Below, piece by piece: positions 53,732 through 61,757 of a DNA stretch of 64,000 nt. Source of the DNA: Rhodococcus sp. BP22 (GTDB lineage Bacteria; Actinomycetota; Actinomycetes; Mycobacteriales; Mycobacteriaceae); NCBI RefSeq assembly GCF_014281965.1, contig NZ_JACFTB010000006.1:1-64000 (forward strand), given 5' to 3'. The notes beneath the pieces are model-generated. The model saw only the letters and a program-made list of their open reading frames with translations. It was not told the DNA's origin and did no database searches. The first letter of the stretch is position 1. Every line of letters starts with the position of its first letter. The translations under genes and the position numbers were made by a program.

Positions 53732-54945
53732 AGCGCCGCCCTGAACAGTTCTGCCATCTCATGATGGGTGGCCGGGCGAGGGTTGGTCGACATACATGCA
53801 TCGCGTAGGGCGTTGGTTGCGAGCACGTCGATATCGTGCTCGCTCACCCCGATGTCGCCGAGGCCTTTGGGAACTCCGACTTGCCGCGCCAATCGCTCGA
53901 CTCGAGCGGCTACAGCCAAGGCAGCCTCCTCCGCAGGACCGCGGGCCTCTTCGAGTCCGAGGCTTGTTGCGATCGCCACATACGGAAGCGGATCCGCCTC
54001 GGCGTTGAACCTGATGACGTGCGGGAGAAGGACACCGTTGATGACCCCGTGCGGGAGGTCCAGTAGCCCACCGACTTGGTGACTCATCGCATGTGTCGCT
54101 CCGAGGATGGCATTGGTGAACGCCAGTCCCGCTTCGAGACTCGCCTGTGCCATCGACGTACGGGCAACGATGTCCGACGGAACGTCCATCGTACGAGCGA
54201 GATGCGAGGTGACCATGGTGACCGCCCGCAGCGCGTGATGATCGGTGAGTTGATTGTGACCGAGCGAGACGAAAGCCTCGATTCCGTGCGTCAACGCATC
54301 CAAACCTGTTGCTGCGTTGAGCCATTCGGGCATCGTGGTCAACAGACGAGGATCGATGACGGTGATGTCCGGAACCAACCCGCGGCCGAGGATGGTGATC
54401 TTTCTCGACCGTGCGGTGTCGGTGACGATACAGAACTGCGAGACGTCGGCCCCGGTACCCGACGTCGTGGGGACCATCACGAGCGGCGGGATCGGGCGGG
54501 TAGCTCGATCCACTCCCTCGTAGTCGAGTATCGATCCACCGTTGCCCGCGAGAACTGCGATTCCTTTGGCCGCATCCATGACCGAACCACCCCCGATGGC
54601 CACCAGGACGTCACATTCGGACTCCTGATACGAGGCGTGTCCTGCTTCGATCTCGACGTCCTTGGGATTCGGCGTCAGAGCGCTCCAGATAGTCGGTTCG
54701 AGACCCTGGTCTTCGAGTGATTGGATCAGCTGGGCAACCCAGCCTGTCTCGATCAGCCCGGCGTCGGTGACCACCATCGGTCGCCTTGCACCCAAGCGCA
54801 GGGCCGAATGTGCAACTTCACCCAACGAATCCTGACCGAACACGATCTCGGGCGCATGGAATTTGAGGACTCTGGGTGTTTCCACAGAACTGCGATGTGA
54901 ATGCAGATCGTGCAGCGCCTGGCCTGTCGCTGCCGCTTCGATCAT
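53728..54945 (-). CDS. Iron-containing alcohol dehydrogenase linked to a two-component system
   Basis: 405 residues from the ATG at 54945 (AGAGG nine bases upstream; a TTG at 54963 is the alternative). Group III metal-dependent dehydrogenase: GGGSVMDAAKGIA for NAD binding, PTTSGTGAD, and metal ligands in GLDALTHGIEAF, THAMSHQVGG and DLPHGVING. It may oxidise or reduce small alcohols or diols. Its gene is the first of an operon with a kinase and response regulator. This arrangement recalls ErcA of pseudomonads, an Fe-ADH acting in regulation of ethanol oxidation, so a signalling role is possible as well as catalysis. Confidence 0.93.
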   Translation of the reverse strand: MIEAAATGQALHDLHSHRSSVETPRVLKFHAPEIVFGQDSLGEVAHSALRLGARRPMVVTDAGLIETGWVAQLIQSLEDQGLEPTIWSALTPNPKDVEIEAGHASYQESECDVLVAIGGGSVMDAAKGIAVLAGNGGSILDYEGVDRATRPIPPLVMVPTTSGTGADVSQFCIVTDTARSRKITILGRGLVPDITVIDPRLLTTMPEWLNAATGLDALTHGIEAFVSLGHNQLTDHHALRAVTMVTSHLARTMDVPSDIVARTSMAQASLEAGLAFTNAILGATHAMSHQVGGLLDLPHGVINGVLLPHVIRFNAEADPLPYVAIATSLGLEEARGPAEEAALAVAARVERLARQVGVPKGLGDIGVSEHDIDVLATNALRDACMSTNPRPATHHEMAELFRAAL

Positions 54946-55054
54946 CGGTTCTCGCCTCTGCAATGCCTGTCGTCGCCGTGTTCGGATCGTATGTGATGCA
55001 CGTTACAACCATACGAGTCCAAGAGCATCATCCCCACGGGCGCGAGGAGGGGTC

Positions 55055-55080
55055 GTGACCTGCCCGATCGGGTAGGTCAC
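55055..55080. promoter_or_regulatory. 26-bp near-perfect palindrome upstream of the Fe-ADH/kinase/regulator operon
   Basis: Symmetric at 24 of 26 positions, centred on CCCGATCGGG with outer GTGACCT/AGGTCAC arms. Its 17-bp core CCTGCCCGATCGGGTAG is the exact reverse complement of a core upstream of the methanol dehydrogenase gene. The centre is about 122 bases before the Fe-ADH ATG. It also directly follows the VWA gene, but a loop-less palindrome without a U-run is a poor terminator, so an operator is preferred. Confidence 0.75.
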
Positions 55081-55093
55081 GGGCTTTCGCCGG

Positions 55094-56611
55094 TCAGGAG
55101 AGCGCGTGCCCCAACTCTGCAGCCTGAGCCGTCAGCTGCTGACCGTCACGGGCGACGACGATGTGATCGCAAATCCGCTCGTAATCTCCCATCGAGCAGG
55201 AGGCTTGATCCCAGTAGCGTCGTGATTCCGGAGTGATCCACGCCAACCGGTGCACCTTCGAACGGATCTTCTCGAGTTCGTCGATCCCCGGTGGTCGACC
55301 GTTGCAGCGGCCGTCTCCGACGATGATGACAGCGGTGCGCTTGTTCAGAACATCGCCGTACTCGTCGAGTAGATTCGCGAAGGTCTTCCCGTAATCACTG
55401 CTCGCTTCGAGATCGAGACGCTCGTCGGCCAACACTGCTGCCAATGCACCATCGCCGGTGCTACCGAGCAGCGTGGTGGTCACATCTACCGGCGAGTCGA
55501 CGAAGCCCATCACTGTGCACCGATGGGCCCTCTTGTGCATGGCCTGCGCGAGCCGCAGCGTGAACGCCGTGATCGGCCGGACCGATAGCGATACGTCCGC
55601 CAGAATCAGCAGCCGGACCTTGTCCGCTACCGGCGTTCTGGTCACCAAGTGAAACGGGATGCCATCGGTCCCCAGACTCGCTCGAACCGTCCGACGCATG
55701 TCGAGGGGCCCACGCGAATGTTCCCGCGGCCTCGGACGTGGCTTGCCTCGCATCCGGCGCAGCACCTCATGGCTTGCCCGATCGATCTCGGCGTGACGCT
55801 CGGTGGCACGATCAGCGACGTCCGACGGGTCCGGTGTGGACAAAGTCCCGGTCAGCTCGGCGAGCGCAGCTACGAATGCTTCGACAGCGTCGGTGATTCG
55901 GTCGAGTTGCGCTGCCGACAACGGTCCCGAATCGGTGCCGTCGCCGTAGACGCTGCGCGGATCGTAGGCATCGAACCACGCCAGAATGCTCGCCGGATCG
56001 TCCCAGCTGAGCGTCCCCGCCACGGCCCCGCTGGTACTCGACGCCAACTCCCCCGCGGCAGTCGATCCCGAACGTTCGAGATCGACGGTGTACGTAACAC
56101 CCCTTCTGCCCATGTCGCCGTCGGTGTCGACCGAAAGGTCGTGATCCTCGGAGGACAGGCTGATGTCGTCATCGTCCTTGTGCGGATTGAAGCCCTTGTC
56201 CGCTTCCGGGGCATCGAGGAGATCACCGATTTCCACTGCTCGCTCGTTGTACTCCGCGTACTTCGCCGCTTCCTGATCCGCGCCGACGTCGAGATCACTG
56301 GGCAAGCCGCCGGCCACCTGCGCACCCAACGCTTGCCGGGCAGACTCCGTCGCGGACTCTCGGTCAACGAGGAACAGCGAATCGAACGCCCGATCGAAAC
56401 CATCCTGCTCGTGCGCATACTTCGCGCACGTAGCCCGAAGAGCCGCACGAAGAACCGTGAGGTCGCGGGCGCCGATCAGACCGAGAACGCGCCGAACTTC
56501 GATCACTTCGGCCGGAGAGGAGGCGACGCCGTGGACTCGCAAGGTACGTCCGAACACCGCCGACAGCACATCCAACACGATCGACGGTGAAAAGGTCGGT
56601 GCACCAGTCAT
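55094..56611 (-). CDS. VWA-domain (CoxE/MoxR-associated) protein
   Basis: 505 residues. The C-terminal half carries a von Willebrand factor A fold with the metal-site pattern LILADVSLSVRP near 320-332, a later KTFANLLDEYGDVLN and VIIVGDGRCNG. The N-terminal half is helical with an acidic middle (DDDDISLSSEDHDLSVDTD). It overlaps the MoxR ATPase gene by four bases; such AAA+/VWA pairs act as chaperones for metal or cofactor insertion into partner enzymes. The adjacent methanol dehydrogenase or the Fe-ADH is the natural client here. Confidence 0.88.
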   Translation of the reverse strand: MTGAPTFSPSIVLDVLSAVFGRTLRVHGVASSPAEVIEVRRVLGLIGARDLTVLRAALRATCAKYAHEQDGFDRAFDSLFLVDRESATESARQALGAQVAGGLPSDLDVGADQEAAKYAEYNERAVEIGDLLDAPEADKGFNPHKDDDDISLSSEDHDLSVDTDGDMGRRGVTYTVDLERSGSTAAGELASSTSGAVAGTLSWDDPASILAWFDAYDPRSVYGDGTDSGPLSAAQLDRITDAVEAFVAALAELTGTLSTPDPSDVADRATERHAEIDRASHEVLRRMRGKPRPRPREHSRGPLDMRRTVRASLGTDGIPFHLVTRTPVADKVRLLILADVSLSVRPITAFTLRLAQAMHKRAHRCTVMGFVDSPVDVTTTLLGSTGDGALAAVLADERLDLEASSDYGKTFANLLDEYGDVLNKRTAVIIVGDGRCNGRPPGIDELEKIRSKVHRLAWITPESRRYWDQASCSMGDYERICDHIVVARDGQQLTAQAAELGHALS

Positions 56612-57678
56612 TTTCGTATCCCGATGCCGCCCTTTTCGCGGCCACCATGGCCACGAAATGCGGAGGCGGTGGTATTCATCGGCGCTCCGAGTGAGCTCTC
56701 AGCAACCGTGAGCTTGTCCGGCACAGCCCCTGCAAGCGCCAGTTTCATATCGGAGGAATATTTGACGAGCGCGGCAAGCAGGTACTTCTTGGTTTCTTCG
56801 GTATGACCGAGAACGGCTGCTATCCGAGCGGCGTCGATGACCTCCGAGATGGAGGGGCTCTTCCGCAACGGGAGTTCGCGCAGCTCGGCTGCCAATGCCA
56901 CGACGTCGGCGGCAACCTTCACCGGGACTTCGGGAGCGCGGGCCGTGACGATCTCCCGCTCTCGCTGCGGCGTCGGGTAGTCGAGATGAAAGTGCAAGCA
57001 GCGACGCTTGAGGGCTGAGGAAAGTTCGCGAGTATCGTTGGAGGTCAATATGACCCACGGGTCACTACGGGCGGTGAATGTGCCCACTTCGGGAATGGTG
57101 ACCTGTTTTTCGGCCAGAACCTCGAGCAGCAGTGCTTCCATGGATTCCTCGGTGCGGTCGACCTCGTCGACAAGCAGTACCACCGGTTCCTCGGACAGCA
57201 CGGATTCGAGCAACGGACGAACCGCGAGGAATGCCTCGGAATACAGACCGAAGTCTCTGGCTGCCAGTAACTTCGATGCTTCGTCGATGTCGGTGATGTG
57301 TTCGGTCAACGCGCCGATATGCTCCCGTAGCATCTGCACGTGCAGGAGTTGCTTGGCATAATCCCATTCGTACAGTGCTCGGTTGTCATCGAGGCCCTCG
57401 TAGCACTGAAGCCGTACGAGCTTGCGCCCGCTGGCCGCCGCGAGCGACTTCGCCAATTCCGTCTTCCCTACGCCCGCTGGGCCTTCCAGCAGTAATGGTC
57501 GATCCAAGGCGGTCGCCAGATGAACCACGGTAGCGAGATCGTCATCGGCGATGTAGTTCTGCTCGCCCAATGCTCGTTGTAGATCCGTCGCGTCGACGAA
57601 TCGGACGGTCCCCTCGTCGCTATGCACCTCGTCGTCGTTATGCCCCTCGTCGTTATGCACTGTCGACAACCTTGTCAT
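56608..57678 (-). CDS. MoxR-family AAA+ ATPase
   Basis: 356 residues from the ATG at 57678, supported by GAAGGA five bases upstream; open sequence before it runs through the hairpin and is not coding. Walker A GPAGVGKTELAK, Walker B VVLLVDEVDR, sensor ILTSNDTRELSSALKRRC and an arginine finger region identify a MoxR AAA+ protein. The first 25 residues are rich in His, Asp and Glu (HNDEGHNDDEVH) and could bind metal. With its VWA partner it probably matures or reactivates the alcohol dehydrogenase encoded just upstream. Confidence 0.92.
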   Translation of the reverse strand: MTRLSTVHNDEGHNDDEVHSDEGTVRFVDATDLQRALGEQNYIADDDLATVVHLATALDRPLLLEGPAGVGKTELAKSLAAASGRKLVRLQCYEGLDDNRALYEWDYAKQLLHVQMLREHIGALTEHITDIDEASKLLAARDFGLYSEAFLAVRPLLESVLSEEPVVLLVDEVDRTEESMEALLLEVLAEKQVTIPEVGTFTARSDPWVILTSNDTRELSSALKRRCLHFHLDYPTPQREREIVTARAPEVPVKVAADVVALAAELRELPLRKSPSISEVIDAARIAAVLGHTEETKKYLLAALVKYSSDMKLALAGAVPDKLTVAESSLGAPMNTTASAFRGHGGREKGGIGIRK

Positions 57679-57725
57679 TGGTGTCCTTCTCGTAGGTGTG
57701 TGGCCCGAACGACCGAGTTCCTGCA

Positions 57726-57763
57726 GGCGTGGTCGGGTGCACGTAGGTGCACCCGACCACGCC
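57726..57763 (-). promoter_or_regulatory. 17-bp perfect hairpin between the methanol dehydrogenase and MoxR genes
   Basis: Arms GGCGTGGTCGGGTGCAC and GTGCACCCGACCACGCC pair perfectly around a 4-base loop. No U-run follows on the transcribed strand. It lies 23 bases after the dehydrogenase stop and 47 before the MoxR start, where it could stabilise the abundant dehydrogenase message or partly attenuate read-through. Confidence 0.82.
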
Positions 57764-57786
57764 GACAGCACGTTGGTGACTGCCGA

Positions 57787-59058
57787 CTAGTAGGACTCGT
57801 TGATGGCGTGTGAGATGACCGGGAGCATGGACTCGACGGTGACTTCCCGAGGATTGCCCGGTGTGCACCAATCGTCCTGGACGTGCTCGGAGATCTTGAG
57901 TACCGACTTCTCGTCGCCCTTGATCACGTCGCCCTTGCCTGCGTATTTTCCGGTGTTCATCCGGTTTTTGCCGTAGGTTGCCGATCGGATGGAGCCGAAG
58001 TTGTCGGGGATACCGACATCCTTGGCGAGTCGAATCGCGGCCTCGACAGCGGCATCGGCGGCCTGAACCGTGGTCATGTTCTTGGTGTCGACGCCCATGG
58101 CTACGGCAATTTCGGCGTAGCGCTTGTAGCGAGAGGGCAGGTTGTACTCCCACACCCGCGGCAGGGCGATGGCGTTGTTCAGTCCATGCGCGCTGTCGTA
58201 GAAGGCGCTGATGGCATGCGAGATGGAGTGGATGACGCCGAGGCCGCCGGAGTTGAACGCCTGAGTCGCAATGTACTGGGCGTTCATCATGCCCTCGCGA
58301 GCCTTCAAATTGCCCGGGTCGTAGACGGCCTCGCGAAGATGCTTGGACACCAGGCCGATCGAGTAGATGGCATTGCCCAGTGAGGGCGCAAAGTCCAAAC
58401 GCGACACGTACGGCTCAGCCCCGTGGGCGAGGACGTCGAATCCACAGAATGCCGTCCACTGTTGCGGGCAGGTGTAGTACAGGAGCGGATCATCGAGTGC
58501 CAGAGTCGGAGTCGACGCCTCGTCGAAGGCAAGCCACTTGTGCGGCTTGTCCATGTTGGAAGTATCGGTGATCACGTAGGCCCAGGAAGTCTCCGAACCG
58601 GTTCCGGCCGTGGTGGATACGGCGATATGCGGCGGATTCTGCTTGTTGGTGGACTTGGAGAATCCCTCGAACTCGTTGATGTTTCGGCCGTCATGAGCGA
58701 CGACGACGCGGATACCCTTGGCTGCGTCGTGGCTGGAGCCGCCACCTACCGAGATGACGCTGTCGCACTTTTCCTTTTGGTACAGAGCGGCACCGTCCAT
58801 GACGTTGTAGTCCTTCGGGTTGCTCTCGATCTTGTCGTAGAGAACAACCTCGACGCCCTGGTATTCGATCTTGCCGATCAGTTCCTCGATGATGCCGGAT
58901 CCGCGGAGTCCGGTGGTAACGAGCAAGGCGCGCTTGAATCCGAGTTCTTTGGCCTCGACACCGAGCATGTCGTGGGCACCGACTCCCAGCTTGGCGCGGG
59001 GCAGCGGGTGGAACTCCTTGATCGGAAACTCCCAGATCTGATTGAGCTCGATTGCCAT
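57787..59058 (-). CDS. mno: NDMA-dependent methanol dehydrogenase (mycofactocin-coupled)
   Basis: 423 residues from the ATG at 59058, with GAGGAGA at a good distance; this is the exact family length. Group III iron/zinc-type dehydrogenase that oxidises methanol and other small alcohols and carries a bound NAD(P) that is reoxidised by an external acceptor, now understood to be mycofactocin (NDMA in assays). Landmarks: GGGSSHDAAKG, TTAGTGSETS, and metal-site region GFDVLAHGAEPYV, IHSISHAISAF and DSAHGLNNA. Also written mdo. It is followed by a strong hairpin and the MoxR/VWA chaperone pair, and the full mft cluster lies nearby. Confidence 0.95.
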   Translation of the reverse strand: MAIELNQIWEFPIKEFHPLPRAKLGVGAHDMLGVEAKELGFKRALLVTTGLRGSGIIEELIGKIEYQGVEVVLYDKIESNPKDYNVMDGAALYQKEKCDSVISVGGGSSHDAAKGIRVVVAHDGRNINEFEGFSKSTNKQNPPHIAVSTTAGTGSETSWAYVITDTSNMDKPHKWLAFDEASTPTLALDDPLLYYTCPQQWTAFCGFDVLAHGAEPYVSRLDFAPSLGNAIYSIGLVSKHLREAVYDPGNLKAREGMMNAQYIATQAFNSGGLGVIHSISHAISAFYDSAHGLNNAIALPRVWEYNLPSRYKRYAEIAVAMGVDTKNMTTVQAADAAVEAAIRLAKDVGIPDNFGSIRSATYGKNRMNTGKYAGKGDVIKGDEKSVLKISEHVQDDWCTPGNPREVTVESMLPVISHAINESY

Positions 59059-59185
59059 CGGTATCTCCTCGGTGTGAATTGATTGCGTGGACACCGGCTG
59101 TGATCGGCGTCTCACTGACGACAACTCTGTCCGCCCGAACGCGCTGTGTGAACAGATACCGACGCGAACCCTGCCTTCGCCGACC

Positions 59186-59211
59186 GTGAACTACCCGATC
59201 GGGCAGGGCGG
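59186..59211. promoter_or_regulatory. CCCGATCGGG palindrome upstream of the methanol dehydrogenase gene
   Basis: The 17-bp core CTACCCGATCGGGCAGG (59191-59207) is the reverse complement of the core at 55059-55075. The right arm is less symmetric than in the other site. The centre is about 141 bases before the methanol dehydrogenase ATG. Sharing between the two promoters points to a common regulator, most simply the NarL-type protein encoded in between. Confidence 0.75.
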
Positions 59212-59272
59212 GGTGCTGCTCGGCCGAACAGGACATGTGAAGATCGACAGAAGGGAGACGAGATTGCTAAAC

Positions 59273-59286
59273 TAGAACACGTTACA
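59273..59286. promoter_or_regulatory. KstR operator upstream of kshB
   Basis: TAGAACACGTTACA fits the KstR consensus TNNAACNNGTTNNA at every fixed position and lies 23 bases before the kshB start. KstR represses cholesterol-degradation genes in rhodococci and mycobacteria, and kshB is a known target, so the site is well supported. Confidence 0.88.
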
Positions 59287-59309
59287 ATTGATCGAGAGGA
59301 CACCACCGA

Positions 59310-60365
59310 ATGACGACAGTCGATGTGCCCCACGGCTCCAGATCCGTACTGCTCACGGTGGCGGATGTAATCGTAGAATCGGCCGATGCCCGGTCGATCG
59401 TCTTCGATATCCCCGAAGACGCCAAGGACAAATTCGCATACAAGCCCGGGCAGTTCCTCACCCTGCGTATTCCGAGCGACCGGACCGGCTCGGTCGCCCG
59501 GTGCTATTCCTTGGCGAGCTCACCGCACCGCGACGCTCTCCCCAAGGTGACGATCAAGCGCACGGCCGACGGTTACGGATCCAACTGGGTATGCGACAAC
59601 GTGAAGGCCGGCGACACCATCGAGGTGCTCCCCCCGTCGGGAAGGTTCACCCCTGCCGATCTGGACGATGACTTCCTGCTGTTCGGCGCAGGATCGGGAA
59701 TCACGCCGGTGATTTCGATTCTGAAGTCCGCATTGGGAGAGGGCACCGGGAAGGTCTTCCTCTTCTACGCCAATCGCGATGGGGACTCGGTCATCTTTGC
59801 CGAAGAACTTCGGGCTCTCGCAACCGAATATCCCAGCCGGCTCGTCGTCTTGCACTGGCTCGAATCACTGCAGGGCATTCCGACGGTCGATCAACTCGCA
59901 ACATTCGCAGCACCGTTCCGCGAGTACCGCGCGTTCATGTGTGGGCCCGCGCCCTTCATGGACGCGGTGCACAAGGCCCTCTCCTCGGGCGGGTTCCCCC
60001 GCGAGAACGTGCACAGCGAGGTGTTCCTCTCCCTGGCCGGGGACCCGTTCACCGACGCCCCCGAGATCGAACTGACCGACGATGACACTGCGTCCGCTGC
60101 AACCGTCGAGGTCGAACTCGACGGCGAAACTCATACCCTCTCGTGGCCACGGAAACAGACACTCGTGGACGTGATGCTGGCTGGCGGACTCGACGTCCCG
60201 TACTCCTGCAGAGAGGGCGAATGCGGATCCTGCGCATGCACCCTCTCCGCCGGCGAAGTGACGATGGACAACTGCGAAGTCCTCGACGACGATGACATAG
60301 CCGAGGGCTTGATCCTCGGCTGCCAAGCTCACCCGGTCAGCGACCACCTGAAAATCGAGTTCTAG
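59310..60365 (+). CDS. kshB: 3-ketosteroid 9-alpha-monooxygenase, ferredoxin reductase subunit
   Basis: 351 residues. Supplies electrons from NADH to the KshA oxygenase that opens steroid ring B. FAD domain with RIPSDRTGSVARCYSL, NAD-binding GAGSGITPVISI, and a C-terminal plant-type 2Fe-2S domain (SCREGECGSCAC with a later cysteine in LGCQ). Strong resemblance to mycobacterial KshB, including HWLESLQG and SWPRK. A KstR operator precedes it. It stands alone, away from kshA and kstD, and its last bases overlap the convergent MFS gene. Confidence 0.93.
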   Translation: MTTVDVPHGSRSVLLTVADVIVESADARSIVFDIPEDAKDKFAYKPGQFLTLRIPSDRTGSVARCYSLASSPHRDALPKVTIKRTADGYGSNWVCDNVKAGDTIEVLPPSGRFTPADLDDDFLLFGAGSGITPVISILKSALGEGTGKVFLFYANRDGDSVIFAEELRALATEYPSRLVVLHWLESLQGIPTVDQLATFAAPFREYRAFMCGPAPFMDAVHKALSSGGFPRENVHSEVFLSLAGDPFTDAPEIELTDDDTASAATVEVELDGETHTLSWPRKQTLVDVMLAGGLDVPYSCREGECGSCACTLSAGEVTMDNCEVLDDDDIAEGLILGCQAHPVSDHLKIEF

Positions 60366-61699
60366 ACACCCGTCGACACTTCAGCGTCGGGAAAGTTACC
60401 GGCCCCTTCGATCGGACTGCTTCGACTCCTTTCGCGCCGTGATGTGATGCCGAATCCGACGGCCGAGATCATGGCCAGCAGGATCACGAATCCGCCGTAC
60501 GCGAGGGCCGTCTGCTCCAAACCGAAGAGGTGTACCGCAAATCCTCCTACGACGGCGGGCAGGCTGAAGGCCAGGTAGCTGATGGCGAAGGTCGTGGCGA
60601 ACATGCTTCCACGATCGGCTGCGGGGACGATTGCGCCGAGCGTGCGCATGGCTCCGAGAAATGCGCTGCCCCACCCTGCACCTGCGACGGCGGTGCCGAT
60701 GAAGTAGAGCGCGACTATCGAGGTGCTCACTGCGACAAGGGAAATTGCCACGCCGGTTGCCAGGACGAGGGCACCGGCGATCATGACGGTGCGCGGTGTG
60801 CGATGTCGCACGAACGCGGCGGCCAGGGATCCGGAAAAGAAGAGCGCGAAGCTTTCGAGTCCGCCGATGATGTGATTGTCGATTCCGAAGACCGACCGGA
60901 TGATCGACGAACCTAGGGAAAGATGAAATCCGCCCAAGGACCACGTTGCGACGAGGGCGGGAACGATCAAAAGGAATGGTGTCCTGATGTCTGCTGGTAC
61001 CGCCATCCGCGGGAGCACCAAACGTGCAAGATGCCGCTTCGACTCCACTCCTCGGAGCGCGGATGTTTCGGGTAGGAACGCAAGGGCGACAGCGAGAACT
61101 ACCAGCGCTCCGATGAGCATGGCGTACACGAGGACCGTCGGGGCCGGGGCGAGTTGCACCAGCAATCCGGCGCCGAGCGCGCCCGAGGCCAAACCCAGCG
61201 AGGGTGCGACGCTGTTCACGAGCGGACCAGCAGTGTTCGACGGCTGGAGATCGACCACTGCTGCATTCATCGCGCCGATTGCGGCACCCGCGGCAAGTCC
61301 TTGCACGATGCGCGCGGCGATCAGACCTGCAACGCCGTCGGCCACGATGAAGAGCAGCAGGCTGACCACGAGAAGAGCGACCGAACCCACCAGAATCGGC
61401 TTCCGCCCTACGTGATCGGACAGACCCCCGACGGTGAGCAGAGCTGCAAGCAGCGCCAACGCGTAGACCGCGAAAACCACGGTCAATGTCGTCGAGGAGA
61501 AGCCCCAGTTGCTCTGATAGATCGGGTAGAGCGGGGACGGTGCTGCCGAGGTCGCCATGGTTACGAGGTAGGTCAGACCTACGACCCAGAACGCGACACC
61601 GTGGGGCAGTCGACGCGGCATCCTGGTGCGAGGGGAAATGGCGATGTCCGACTCGACGTTGACCACGTAGGTCCCTACTTCCGCTAAAGCTACGATCAT
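60362..61699 (-). CDS. MFS transporter
   Basis: 445 residues with about twelve hydrophobic segments. The loop between helices 2 and 3 has the MFS signature GGLSDHVGRKPILVG. A second half follows with SGSLAAAFVRHRTPR. A short proline/arginine-rich N-terminus precedes the first helix; an internal methionine (MPRRLPHG) could be the true start. It is most likely a drug or metabolite exporter of the DHA1-like type; the substrate is unknown. It is convergent with kshB, overlapping by four bases. Confidence 0.9.
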   Translation of the reverse strand: MIVALAEVGTYVVNVESDIAISPRTRMPRRLPHGVAFWVVGLTYLVTMATSAAPSPLYPIYQSNWGFSSTTLTVVFAVYALALLAALLTVGGLSDHVGRKPILVGSVALLVVSLLLFIVADGVAGLIAARIVQGLAAGAAIGAMNAAVVDLQPSNTAGPLVNSVAPSLGLASGALGAGLLVQLAPAPTVLVYAMLIGALVVLAVALAFLPETSALRGVESKRHLARLVLPRMAVPADIRTPFLLIVPALVATWSLGGFHLSLGSSIIRSVFGIDNHIIGGLESFALFFSGSLAAAFVRHRTPRTVMIAGALVLATGVAISLVAVSTSIVALYFIGTAVAGAGWGSAFLGAMRTLGAIVPAADRGSMFATTFAISYLAFSLPAVVGGFAVHLFGLEQTALAYGGFVILLAMISAVGFGITSRRERSRSSPIEGAGNFPDAEVSTGV

Positions 61700-61757
61700 T
61701 GCTTTAACTAACGGTATACCTGCCTGGTCTCCGGTGCCGAAAGCGCGGCCCGCACGC

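Noticed and set aside
55055..55080. Reading the palindrome after the VWA gene as a rho-independent terminator
   Set aside because: It has essentially no loop and no U-run, and its core recurs in the methanol dehydrogenase promoter, which fits an operator better.
57726..57763. Rho-independent terminator after the methanol dehydrogenase gene
   Set aside because: Stem is strong but no U-tract follows, and the MoxR gene starts 47 bases later without its own clear promoter.
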